Shown here piece by piece: positions 1 through 9,397 of a stretch of 64,000 nt of DNA (position 1 is the stretch's first letter; each line of letters opens with the position of its first letter). Position numbers and translations under genes: made by a program. Under the pieces are notes generated by a model, which did no database searches, was not told the origin of the DNA, and saw only the letters and a program-made list of their open reading frames with translations. Source of the DNA: an uncultured Pelagibacteraceae bacterium. GTDB lineage: Bacteria > Pseudomonadota > Alphaproteobacteria > Pelagibacterales > Pelagibacteraceae. The DNA lies in NCBI GenBank assembly GCA_902628525.1, contig CACOMZ010000003.1, positions 22,386 through 86,385 on the forward strand, given 5' to 3'.

Positions 1-465
1 GCTAAATTGTTATCAAAATTAAACGACTTAGCAGGTAAGAATGCAATTGGAAGAGTTGACTTAGTTGAAAATAGATTTTTAGGAATAAAATCTAGAGGAG
101 TTTATGAAACCCCTGGTGGAACACTGTTGATTAGTGCCCACAGAGCAATAGAGTCTGTTACTTTGGATAAAGAAACCATGCATAAAAAAGACAAGATAAT
201 GTCTAGATATGCTGAATTAATTTATAATGGTTATTGGTATTCAAAAGAGAGATTTAAGCTACAAAAAATTGTTGATTTGAAAAGAAATAAAGTTAATGGC
301 TCAGTTAAGCTTAAGTTATACAAAGGTAATATTACAATTCAGTCAAGGGTTACTAATAGTAATGCCTATTCTATGAAGAAGGTATCTTTTGAAGAAAATA
401 AATCATTTAATAAATATAACGTTGAGAAATTTATCAATTTTCACAAAAAAAGACTTCGTTCATAA
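1..465 (+). CDS. argG: Argininosuccinate synthase, C-terminal part (5' end outside window)
   Basis: Frame is open from base 1; motif [25 protein letters not shown] is characteristic of the ArgG C-terminal region. Confidence 0.93.
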   Translation, partial: AKLLSKLNDLAGKNAIGRVDLVENRFLGIKSRGVYETPGGTLLISAHRAIESVTLDKETMHKKDKIMSRYAELIYNGYWYSKERFKLQKIVDLKRNKVNGSVKLKLYKGNITIQSRVTNSNAYSMKKVSFEENKSFNKYNVEKFINFHKKRLRS

Positions 466-469
466 ATAA

Positions 470-1087
470 ATGAAAATAAATATTTTTGCTGACACTATTT
501 GTGCATGGTGTTTTATAGGTCATACAAATTTAAATAATGCAGTAAAAAAATTTCCTGAAATAAAATTTGAAATTAGTCATACTCCATTTCAACTAAATCC
601 TGAGATGCCAGCAGGGGGAATTTCTCGTGATAAATATCTTCAAATAAAATTTGGAGGAAAGGATTATGCAGCTCCAATGTATGAAAATATGAGGCTAAAA
701 GCAAAAGAAGCAGGAATCATTTTTAATTTAGATAAAATAAAAAGAACTCCAAATACTTTGCTATCCCATTTATTAATTATTTTGAGTGAAAAATTTAATT
801 TACAAAATCAAATCAAAGAAAAAATATATAAATCATATTTTATAGATGGACTTGATATTGGAGATATAAATATTTTAACTAACATAGCTAAAAAAGAAAA
901 TATTTCGGAAAAAATATTTATAGATTTTATTAATCAAGAAAATATAAAAATGGTAAACTCAAAAATTACACTTGCAAAGGAAAAGGGTATTTCTGGGGTT
1001 CCCTTTTTTGAAATAGGAAGGGAATTTATTTCAGGATCTCAAAGCATATTGCATCTAGAAAGCGTTATTAAATCAAATTTAAGTTAA
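470..1087 (+). CDS. DsbA-family / FrnE-like oxidoreductase
   Basis: DTICAWCFIG near the N-terminus and GISGVPFFEIG cis-Pro motif near the C-terminus. Confidence 0.85.
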   Translation: MKINIFADTICAWCFIGHTNLNNAVKKFPEIKFEISHTPFQLNPEMPAGGISRDKYLQIKFGGKDYAAPMYENMRLKAKEAGIIFNLDKIKRTPNTLLSHLLIILSEKFNLQNQIKEKIYKSYFIDGLDIGDINILTNIAKKENISEKIFIDFINQENIKMVNSKITLAKEKGISGVPFFEIGREFISGSQSILHLESVIKSNLS

Positions 1088-1141
1088 AATTTAGGACAAA
1101 TAAACATTTGTTTATATTAGAAAAAATTATATCTTGATTGT

Positions 1142-1600
1142 ATGGAATCAATAAAGAATTGGATGAGAGATGCTGCAAATATATTATTTGATGATAGCAA
1201 AAATGATTTACGTGCACTTCCAAAAACAGTTAGATTGCAAATTCTTTTAGTTTTAAGTTTTATTTGGACTACAGTTTTTAGTTTATATGTTTTTTCTTAT
1301 ACGACTTTTGCATTTGGATGGGCTGGACTTTTTTTGGCACATATTGGTTTAATATTTGCCGTCTACATGACTTTTAAACAATTCCATAGAGCAGAAGCGA
1401 AATCTGCAAGTGTTTTTCAAACAAAAAATTTTGACCCTTTTAAAATCATGGTTATAGTTTTTGTGGTAGTATTTATATTTGTATTTTCAAAAGGGATTGA
1501 AGTTTTAACAAGTCCAAACCCAAATTCTTATTCAATTCCATATGATGGTCCCTTAAAATCAGCTATTGAAAAATGGCTTCCTTTTAGTAAGGATAAATAA
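1142..1600 (+). CDS. Hypothetical membrane protein
   Basis: ORF with several hydrophobic segments; stop overlaps the next start. Confidence 0.6.
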   Translation: MESIKNWMRDAANILFDDSKNDLRALPKTVRLQILLVLSFIWTTVFSLYVFSYTTFAFGWAGLFLAHIGLIFAVYMTFKQFHRAEAKSASVFQTKNFDPFKIMVIVFVVVFIFVFSKGIEVLTSPNPNSYSIPYDGPLKSAIEKWLPFSKDK

Positions 1601-1980
1601 TGGATAAGATAGCAAAAAATTTACAGTTAGCATTAATGGTTATTATCTTAATCAGCACAGTTATTGCTGTTGGGATTGAAATGAAAAATATGTTCACGAA
1701 CCAATCTGTTACTCTAGCTGATTTACTTTTAATGTTTCTTTACTTAGAAGTGTTAGCTATGGTTAGAGTTTTTTGGAACCAACAGTCTATTAGTATTACA
1801 CTTCCATTACTTATTGCAATTACTGCTCTTGCTCGGTTTATTATCCTACAGGGTAAAGAGATGGATCCTACTGCACTTGTGTACGAAGCAGTTGCAATTT
1901 TGTTAATTGCTGCAGCGATTGTTGTTTTAAGGTTGAGACACAGTGATAAATTAGGTCTGAAGAAAAAAAAATCGAAATAA
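1600..1980 (+). CDS. PsiE-like (phosphate-starvation-inducible) membrane protein
   Basis: Four hydrophobic segments; overall pattern resembles the PsiE family. Confidence 0.6.
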   Translation: MDKIAKNLQLALMVIILISTVIAVGIEMKNMFTNQSVTLADLLLMFLYLEVLAMVRVFWNQQSISITLPLLIAITALARFIILQGKEMDPTALVYEAVAILLIAAAIVVLRLRHSDKLGLKKKKSK

Positions 1981-1989
1981 TTAAAAATT

Positions 1990-3126
1990 ATGTTTGAAGC
2001 TTCAAGGGCTAAGGCCTTAAATCAATTAGATAATTTTGTTGAAAATAATCTTATGGAATATTCTAGATTAAGAAACTTTGATTTTGGACCTACGAAAAGA
2101 TCAAATATATCTTGTTTATCACCGTATATAACTCATGGAATAATTAATGAGCAAGAAGTAATTCAAAAATCACTTAACAAATTTTCTTTTTCAAAAAATG
2201 AAAAATTTATCCAAGAAGTTCTTTGGCGAACTTATTGGAAAGGTTGGTTAGAACTAAGACCTAACGTTTGGACAGATTACCTTGTTGAACTAAATCAAAT
2301 AAAAAATGAGTTCCAAAAAAATGAAAATTATCTTTCTGCAATTGATGGAAAAACAAATATTGGTTGCTTTAATGAATGGGTAAAAGAACTCAAAGAGAAC
2401 AATTATTTACATAATCATACAAGAATGTGGTTTGCTAGTATTTGGATTTTTACTTTAGAATTACCTTGGCAATTGGGTGCAGAATTTTTTATGCAACATC
2501 TTTACGATGGAGATGCGGCTTCAAATACTCTTGGATGGAGATGGGTTGCAGGTGTTCAAACTCAAGGTAAGCATTACCTTGCTAGTGAATGGAATATTAA
2601 AAAATTCACAAACAATAGATTTCAAAATATTAAATTAAATGAAAGTGCGCCACCAAAAGTATCTGAAAAATCTTACCAAATAGTTAAACAGGATTTTAAT
2701 AACTCACAAGATATTGAAGACAAAAATCTATTAATTTTTGAAAATAATCTATCGTTTGAAATAACTGATTTTAAAGACAAAAAATTTAAAAAAATTTACA
2801 TAGTTTCTAACAGTAATGAAAATAGATCTATAAAACTCAGCGAAAAATTAGTGAAATTTAAGTCTCTGTTAATTAACGATCAAGAACAGAGATTAAAAGA
2901 TAAATCTATTAATTGTCAGATTATAAATATAAATGAAATAAAAAATATTGAAAATTGTTGTGGTTTATATCCAACGGTTGGTGAAAATTTAGATTTTATA
3001 ATTTCAAACAATTTAAAAATAGGTTTTTTATATAGAAATCTTGATCAATTGGCATGGAAATACTGTAACAAAGGATTTTTCAATTTTAAAAAATATATTC
3101 CTAAAATTATTTCAAGCTTTAATTAA
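1990..3126 (+). CDS. Photolyase/cryptochrome FAD-binding-domain protein without the usual N-terminal antenna domain
   Basis: LSPYITHGIIN, HNHTRMWFASIWIF and GDAASNTLGWRWVAGVQTQGKHYLASEWNIKKFT match photolyase FAD-domain motifs, starting near residue 45. Confidence 0.85.
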   Translation: MFEASRAKALNQLDNFVENNLMEYSRLRNFDFGPTKRSNISCLSPYITHGIINEQEVIQKSLNKFSFSKNEKFIQEVLWRTYWKGWLELRPNVWTDYLVELNQIKNEFQKNENYLSAIDGKTNIGCFNEWVKELKENNYLHNHTRMWFASIWIFTLELPWQLGAEFFMQHLYDGDAASNTLGWRWVAGVQTQGKHYLASEWNIKKFTNNRFQNIKLNESAPPKVSEKSYQIVKQDFNNSQDIEDKNLLIFENNLSFEITDFKDKKFKKIYIVSNSNENRSIKLSEKLVKFKSLLINDQEQRLKDKSINCQIININEIKNIENCCGLYPTVGENLDFIISNNLKIGFLYRNLDQLAWKYCNKGFFNFKKYIPKIISSFN

Positions 3127-3344
3127 AACCAACGAACCATACCTATAATTCCTGCTGTAGCATAAAAAAATTGTAAAAATAAAATTCCTTTATGGCCCCC
3201 TCTATACGCCCAAATACCAATTAAGATTGCAGATAAAAGTAATAAACAAAAACCAAAAAACTCTATTCCAATATTTAAAGCTACAAACAAAGAATATAAT
3301 ATTGCAGTTATAACTCCTGCCCATTCAAAGATTTTATTATTCAT
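3123..3344 (-). CDS. Small hypothetical membrane protein
   Basis: 73-aa ORF with hydrophobic segments; overlaps the start of the next minus-strand gene by 4 nt. Confidence 0.55.
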   Translation of the reverse strand: MNNKIFEWAGVITAILYSLFVALNIGIEFFGFCLLLLSAILIGIWAYRGGHKGILFLQFFYATAGIIGMVRWF

Positions 3345-4060
3345 AAAAGTTTTTTAAAATTATCATAAAGGATCGTAGAATAGTTGTTCATATCTTTCAT
3401 GTTATCTTTGGCAGATTTATCAAACTTTTCTAATGCCCCATTGCCAAGCTGATTCTCTAAGGCTTTTTTGTATTCTGGAACACAACCCCATTCATTCACC
3501 GTAGTATCTTTTATTTCTATATGAAATTGAATTCCATAAGCATGATTTTGATATTTAAAAATTTGATACTTGGTAATTGGGGAAGAAGCTAACAAAGTAA
3601 TATCGTTATTATTTTCAATACCTTGAACTTCATAAGAATGCCATTGTAAACTTTTAATCGTATTGGGAAATTTTGAAAATAATTTGTCTTCATCCTTTTT
3701 ATCAGAGAAATTAATATCCATAATCCCTATTTCGGCTGGATTTGATTTAACTACTCTTCCACCAACTACTTCTCCTAAAAGCTGACAGCCTAAACAAAAA
3801 CCTAAATAGGGTTTTTTTAAATCCACAACAAACTCTTTAATTTTTTTCTTTTCTTCAATTAACCATGGATATTCCTTCTCCATATAGGTATCCATTGGTC
3901 CTCCCATGCAAAACATTCCATTAAATTTACTTAAATCGTTTGGTATTTTTTCACCCTCATCTAACTCAATTGTAGTTAAGTTAAATCCATCAGCCATCAT
4001 CAAATCTTTAATGTAACCTGGGTCTTCTATTTTAATATGCTGTAATACTATTATATCCAT
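3341..4060 (-). CDS. Class I glutamine amidotransferase-like protein
   Basis: PYLGFCLGCQLLGEVVGG nucleophile elbow and YGIQFHIE His/Glu motif. Confidence 0.88.
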   Translation of the reverse strand: MDIIVLQHIKIEDPGYIKDLMMADGFNLTTIELDEGEKIPNDLSKFNGMFCMGGPMDTYMEKEYPWLIEEKKKIKEFVVDLKKPYLGFCLGCQLLGEVVGGRVVKSNPAEIGIMDINFSDKKDEDKLFSKFPNTIKSLQWHSYEVQGIENNNDITLLASSPITKYQIFKYQNHAYGIQFHIEIKDTTVNEWGCVPEYKKALENQLGNGALEKFDKSAKDNMKDMNNYSTILYDNFKKLL

Positions 4061-4065
4061 TAAGC

Positions 4066-4194
4066 TTAGCTTAGCTTAGAACACTTCTTGGAACAATATT
4101 TTACTCTATCCCAATTCAACTTCCATTTTTTTCGCCACGCAAATGGTCTCTTACAAACTGGACAAGTTTTAGTTGGTAAATTTTCTTTTTTCAT
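4066..4194 (-). CDS. DUF2256-like small zinc-ribbon protein, absent from the supplied ORF track
   Basis: Manual translation: MKKENLPTKTCPVCKRPFAWRKKWKLNWDRVKYCSKKCSKLS*; CPVC...CSKKC; start codon overlaps the upstream photolyase-like stop (TGATG). Confidence 0.85.
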   Translation of the reverse strand: MKKENLPTKTCPVCKRPFAWRKKWKLNWDRVKYCSKKCSKLS

Positions 4195-5681
4195 CAAATT
4201 GTATTTTGTTTAATAAACTTATCAGCTTCAGTTAATATTATTTTTTTTCTATCTGGTTTCATTTTATCAAATATTCTAACCATCATTGACAAACGGGGAT
4301 TTTTTAAAAAAAATTTTCTATTTCTGTCTATAAATCTCCAATAAAGTCCATCCATTGTGTTACACCACTCACCCTTTTTAAAATCCATCATTTTCATAAA
4401 GTATGCAGATCCACAAATATATGGTTTGGTTGCAAAAATTCCTCCATCATTAAATAGTCCCATACTAATATTTGGAACCATCACCCAATCTGAAGAGTCA
4501 GCAAACATTTCCATGAACCACTTATAAACAATCAATGGTTTGATCTCACAAAGGTTCATAATATTTGATAAGATCATTAATCTTTCAATATGATGTGACC
4601 ATGCATGATTTACTGCATTTTTAATTGCATAATCCAATGGTGGAAGACCAGTTGATCCCTCGTACCAGGAACTTTTCATTTTTCTATTATGTTTAAAAAA
4701 ATTTCCATTTTCAATTTCTTGTGAATATGACTGATAAACTCCTCGCATAAATTCTCGCCACCCGATTACTTGACGAATATAACCTTCTAAAGAATTGATT
4801 CTAATTTTATTTTTTTTATGAAATTCTAAAACTTTTTGAAGTACAAATTCAGGAGTAATTAAACCTAAATTTATATATGGACTTAATGCACTATGAAATA
4901 GGATATTATCTTTTTGATCAACTGCGTCCTCATAATCACCAAACAAATTTGATTTTTCTTTTATAAAAAAATTTAAAAGTTTAACAACATCGTCATATTT
5001 AGTTGCAAACCAAAAATTATCTGTACTTCCAGGATGATTTTTAAATTCTTTTTCAATAATAGGTTTTAATTTTTTTGTATGATTTGTCTCATTAATTTTT
5101 GGAAATTTAGGAATTGAAATATTTTTTGGTAATTTATTTCTATTATCCTCGTCAAAACTCCATTTGCCTCCAATCGGATTACCATCTGAGCCCATCAATA
5201 TTCCAGATTTTTTTCTAACTTCCTTGTAAAAAGTTGCCATGAATGGTTTTTTTGATTTTGACAAATAATGTTTGAATTCCTCTCTAGAATTTAAAAACAT
5301 GGGTGTTTGAACAATATTCCAATTTATTTTTTCTTTTTTTAAGAATTGTGAAATCTTTTTTTCAAAAAATTTATCCTCTACTTCAAAACTTGAAATTTCT
5401 TTTATTTTTTTTTGTGTAATTGCTTTTTTTAGTTTTTTTAAATAATCATCCCTAAATTCTTTATCTTCGATTTTTAAATAATCTAATTTAAATTTATTTT
5501 TTCTTAACCCATCTGCATAAGAACGCATTGAAGATAAAAATAATAAAATTTTTTGCTTATGATGCTTTTCATAGGTGCATAAACCCTTATCTTCAGCCAT
5601 AAAAAACAGGTGGTCTTTTTTGAAGCGGTCCAGGTATTTTGTTGGAAATAATTGATTGCCAAGTATAAAAAATAACTTCAT
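4194..5681 (-). CDS. Cryptochrome/photolyase family protein (PhrB-related, deoxyribodipyrimidine photolyase-related)
   Basis: N-terminal FILGNQLFP; SHHIERLMILSN; SDWVMVPNISMGLFNDGGIFATKPYICGSAY; GLYWRFIDRN. Confidence 0.88.
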   Translation of the reverse strand: MKLFFILGNQLFPTKYLDRFKKDHLFFMAEDKGLCTYEKHHKQKILLFLSSMRSYADGLRKNKFKLDYLKIEDKEFRDDYLKKLKKAITQKKIKEISSFEVEDKFFEKKISQFLKKEKINWNIVQTPMFLNSREEFKHYLSKSKKPFMATFYKEVRKKSGILMGSDGNPIGGKWSFDEDNRNKLPKNISIPKFPKINETNHTKKLKPIIEKEFKNHPGSTDNFWFATKYDDVVKLLNFFIKEKSNLFGDYEDAVDQKDNILFHSALSPYINLGLITPEFVLQKVLEFHKKNKIRINSLEGYIRQVIGWREFMRGVYQSYSQEIENGNFFKHNRKMKSSWYEGSTGLPPLDYAIKNAVNHAWSHHIERLMILSNIMNLCEIKPLIVYKWFMEMFADSSDWVMVPNISMGLFNDGGIFATKPYICGSAYFMKMMDFKKGEWCNTMDGLYWRFIDRNRKFFLKNPRLSMMVRIFDKMKPDRKKIILTEADKFIKQNTI

Positions 5682-5708
5682 ATTTAAATATAACTAATAA
5701 AATTTTTT

Positions 5709-6419
5709 ATGTCAGAAAAATATGTAATTTTCGGTGCGACAGGTTCTATAGGATCAAGCTTAGCGGAACAATTAAAAAACTCTGGAAATGATATTCATTT
5801 GGTTGCAAGAAATGAAAGTGAACTTAGTCCTATATCTGAAAAACTTGGATGTTCACATACTATTGCAGATGTTTTAGAAGAGGGATTCATAGAAAAAGTT
5901 AAATCGGATATTTCTGAAATTAAGGGCTTGGCTTATTGTGTAGGTTCAATTGATTTGAAGCCAATAAGAATGGTAAATGAACAGGATTTTCAAAAATGTA
6001 TGAAACTCAATCTTTATTCAGCTGTAGAAGCTATTAAAGGATTTCAAGAAAGCTTAAAAAAAAATAAAGGTTCGATAGTATTATTTTCTACTGTTGCAGC
6101 CCAAAGAGGATTTACTAATCATGCAATAATAGCTTCAACAAAAGCAGCTGTAGAAGGTTTAACAGTTTCTTTAGCAGCTGAATTTGCTCCAAATATAAGA
6201 GTAAACTGTGTTGCTCCAAGTTTGACAAAATCTAAAATTGCAGAACCAATGTTAAAGAATGCTGCCTTGGCCGAAGGGATCGCAAAAGCTCACCCACTTA
6301 AAAGATTGGGTGAAGGAAAGGACTCTGCGGCTCTTGCCAAATTCTTGCTAACTGAAGATAGTTCTTGGGTAACAGGTCAAATAATTGCAGTTGACGGTGG
6401 TAGGTCAAAACTTTCATAG
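5709..6419 (+). CDS. SDR family oxidoreductase
   Basis: FGATGSIGSSLA cofactor motif and C-terminal SSWVTGQIIAVDGG. Confidence 0.9.
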   Translation: MSEKYVIFGATGSIGSSLAEQLKNSGNDIHLVARNESELSPISEKLGCSHTIADVLEEGFIEKVKSDISEIKGLAYCVGSIDLKPIRMVNEQDFQKCMKLNLYSAVEAIKGFQESLKKNKGSIVLFSTVAAQRGFTNHAIIASTKAAVEGLTVSLAAEFAPNIRVNCVAPSLTKSKIAEPMLKNAALAEGIAKAHPLKRLGEGKDSAALAKFLLTEDSSWVTGQIIAVDGGRSKLS

Positions 6420-6420
6420 A

Positions 6421-7488
6421 GTGGCTAAGTTTTTTTTAACTATCCTATTTTTTTTTTTATTTATATCAAAAAGTTTTTCTGAAAATTTTACTTTTCAAAA
6501 ATTAGTAGATTTAAATAATCCATGGGGGTCATCATTTATAAATAATGAAGAACTAATTGTTACTGAAAAAACTGGAAAAATAAAAATTGTAAATATTATT
6601 TCAAAAGAAGTTTATGAAGTTGAACATAACTTAAATTATTTTGTACATGGACAGGGAGGCTTGTTGGATATTATTTATCAAAATAATAACTTATGGATTT
6701 CTTATTCTGAAAATAGAGGTGATTGGAAAACGAGTACCTCTATTGCAAAAGCTAAATTAAATAGAAAAGAATTAGATTTTAAAAATATATTTCAAGCTGA
6801 ACCACCAATAGAATCTGGCTATCATTTCGGATCAAGACTAGCAATTAAAGATAATTATCTTTTTGCATCTGCAGGTGAAAGAGGACAAGGAATGATTGCT
6901 CAAGATCCGACAAACCATCCTGGAACTATTATCAGAATTCATTTAGATGGCAGTATTCCAAAAGATAACCCTAAATTTGAAGGTAAAACAGATTGGTTGC
7001 CAGAAATCTATCAAATTGGTGTTCGAAATCCTCAAGGTCTAACCTATTCCTCTTTTGATGGAAAAATTTATATCAGTAATCATGGTGCAAAAGGTGGTGA
7101 TTGGTTTGGTGAAGTAAAAAAAGGAGAAAATTATGGTTGGAAATTATTAGGTTGGGGTGGTACAAACTATTCAGGATCAAAAATTGGACCCAAGTGGAAA
7201 CCAGGTTTTACAAAAGCAATTCAGTACTGGGTTCCTTCAATAGCTACTAGTGCAATAACTATTTATAAGGGAAATGAGTTCAAAGAGTGGAATGGTCAAG
7301 CTCTTATTACCTCTCTAAAAGATAAATCAATGAGAAAACTAAACTTTCAAAATTTATCGAAAATAGAAGAAACAATTATTTTCAAAGACAAAATTGGAAG
7401 AATTAGAGATATTCAGGTACACCCAATTAATGGAAAAATTTATTTTCTTGCAGGAAATAGCTTATGGTTAATGGATAAACAAAAATAA
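6421..7488 (+). CDS. PQQ-dependent sugar dehydrogenase-like secreted protein
   Basis: NPWGSSFINNEELIVTEKTGKI, GVRNPQGLTY, EVKKGENYGW. GTG start at 6421 avoids overlap with the SDR gene and gives a signal peptide. Confidence 0.85.
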   Translation: MAKFFLTILFFFLFISKSFSENFTFQKLVDLNNPWGSSFINNEELIVTEKTGKIKIVNIISKEVYEVEHNLNYFVHGQGGLLDIIYQNNNLWISYSENRGDWKTSTSIAKAKLNRKELDFKNIFQAEPPIESGYHFGSRLAIKDNYLFASAGERGQGMIAQDPTNHPGTIIRIHLDGSIPKDNPKFEGKTDWLPEIYQIGVRNPQGLTYSSFDGKIYISNHGAKGGDWFGEVKKGENYGWKLLGWGGTNYSGSKIGPKWKPGFTKAIQYWVPSIATSAITIYKGNEFKEWNGQALITSLKDKSMRKLNFQNLSKIEETIIFKDKIGRIRDIQVHPINGKIYFLAGNSLWLMDKQK

Positions 7489-7489
7489 T

Positions 7490-8473
7490 ATGAAAGAAAG
7501 ACCTTACCATCATTTACCAGATGGTACTTTTAGAAACCCAAAAGGATCTCCGGTAGTAATATCTAGTTCGAGTAAATTCTCTTATAGAACTTTTAGCAAA
7601 TTAAGAAAAAAAGTTAATTTATCTTATCCCAAAGAACATGTGGTTGAGAAAGATAAAGTCTTGGCAAACTTAGAAAAATACAAAAATGATGATTATATTG
7701 CTTGGATAGGTCATGCAACATTCCTTATTAAATTAGGAGATACTACGATTATAACAGATCCTGTATTTTCTAAAAATGCTGGACCCCTAATATTTGGTCC
7801 AAAAAGATTTACTAATCCTGCAATAAAATTAAATGAGATACCTAAAACGGATATATTTTTATTAACTCATAATCATTATGATCATCAAGATATGTCAACC
7901 ATTAGAAATTTTCCTTTTAAAGATATAAAAGTATTAACGCCACTAAATCTTAGTAAATATTTTAAAAGATATAAAGATGTAAACGAAATGGATTGGTATG
8001 ATCAAAAAATTATAAATGAGAATTTAAAAATTTCCTTACTTCCTGCAATTCATTGGTCAAAGAGAAGTTTAACAGACACCAATAAAACTTTGTGGGGTAA
8101 TTTTTTAATAGAATACAAAAATAAAAAAATTTTATTTGCATGTGATACAGGATATGGAGAAATATATAAAGAGTTAGGAATAAAATATGGTCCAATAGAT
8201 CTGACGATGATTAATATTGGTGCTTATAATTTTAAACCAATGTTTGATAAAACTATATATCATACTACGCCAGAGGAAGCCTTGAATGTTGCACAAGATT
8301 TAAAAAGTAAAAAAGTAATAGGAATGCATTGGGGAACATTTGTTTTATCATTTGAGCCGATTATGGAACCTCCTGTTAGATTTAAAAACAATGCAGAAAA
8401 TTATGGATTTAAAAAAAGTGATGTTATTACTTTTAAAATTGGAGAAGTTAGTCCTATAAATAATATTTTATAA
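7490..8473 (+). CDS. MBL-fold metal-dependent hydrolase (NAPE-PLD-like)
   Basis: WIGHATFLIK, THNHYDHQD, IHWSKRS, IGMHWGTF. Confidence 0.88.
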   Translation: MKERPYHHLPDGTFRNPKGSPVVISSSSKFSYRTFSKLRKKVNLSYPKEHVVEKDKVLANLEKYKNDDYIAWIGHATFLIKLGDTTIITDPVFSKNAGPLIFGPKRFTNPAIKLNEIPKTDIFLLTHNHYDHQDMSTIRNFPFKDIKVLTPLNLSKYFKRYKDVNEMDWYDQKIINENLKISLLPAIHWSKRSLTDTNKTLWGNFLIEYKNKKILFACDTGYGEIYKELGIKYGPIDLTMINIGAYNFKPMFDKTIYHTTPEEALNVAQDLKSKKVIGMHWGTFVLSFEPIMEPPVRFKNNAENYGFKKSDVITFKIGEVSPINNIL

Positions 8474-9394
8474 AGTCAAATACTGGATTGCAAAAAATAT
8501 GGTTCCTATAGATGCAATGGTGGAGACAAAAATTGCTTTTATTATATTTTCTGGACTTACGTTATAGGCGGAACATAAAACTATAGAAGTAACTCCACAG
8601 GGCGCAACACTCACAAAGAAAGCGCCCGGTATTTCAGCTGGTAATCCTGCATTAAAAAATAATAATCCAATTAACAATAAAATTACAGGAGATATGATTA
8701 ATTTTAAAAGTGATATAGAAACAGATAATTTGTTAATTACATTTTTTGTATAAAATGAGAGAATTATACCAATTGCAAACAATCCTACAGGAGAAACACA
8801 TGCTGCAAGTTTAGATAAAGTATAATCAACAGGTGTTTGATTAATATTTAAATTAAACAACAAAAACAAAAAACCTATAATTATAGAGAGAATAAATGGG
8901 TTTAAAATTAAATTTTTAGTAAAAGTAAATAACTTTAAATTTTTTTTTGTAGATAATTCTAGAAAGAATGCAATGATAGACAATAAGATTACTCCATCCA
9001 TTAATATAATAGTTGCAACTTGTGTAATCACATTTTGTTGAAAATAAATCTCTGTTATTGGCAAAAGCAAAGTTACATGGTTTGATAATGCAACTGTTAA
9101 AGCCCAAATAATAGATTCCGGGATTGATCTCTTAAAATATTTTGAAGTAATTAAATAAGCAATAATCCCGCATATTGATTGCATAATTAAATAAGAGAGA
9201 ATTTGTTTGAAATCTACTTGTCCAATTTCATTTTGAGCAATTAACTTAATTATCAATGCTGGAACAGCAACATAGAATAAAAAAAGATTTAAAATTTTAG
9301 CATGGCTAAGATCTAAGACTTTTAATTTAGCAAATATAAATCCTAAAAATGTAATAAATATAAAAGGAGTAAGTCCCAAAAAAATTGTGAACAT
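8468..9394 (-). CDS. AEC family transporter (auxin-efflux-carrier-like)
   Basis: Roughly ten hydrophobic segments; overall AEC-like pattern. Confidence 0.8.
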   Translation of the reverse strand: MFTIFLGLTPFIFITFLGFIFAKLKVLDLSHAKILNLFLFYVAVPALIIKLIAQNEIGQVDFKQILSYLIMQSICGIIAYLITSKYFKRSIPESIIWALTVALSNHVTLLLPITEIYFQQNVITQVATIILMDGVILLSIIAFFLELSTKKNLKLFTFTKNLILNPFILSIIIGFLFLLFNLNINQTPVDYTLSKLAACVSPVGLFAIGIILSFYTKNVINKLSVSISLLKLIISPVILLLIGLLFFNAGLPAEIPGAFFVSVAPCGVTSIVLCSAYNVSPENIIKAIFVSTIASIGTIFFAIQYLTL

Positions 9395-9397
9395 ATA

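Noticed and set aside
6385-6420. Upstream extension MQLTVVGQNFHR of the sugar dehydrogenase-like gene
   Set aside because: Overlaps the SDR C-terminus; GTG 6421 gives a clean signal peptide and no overlap.
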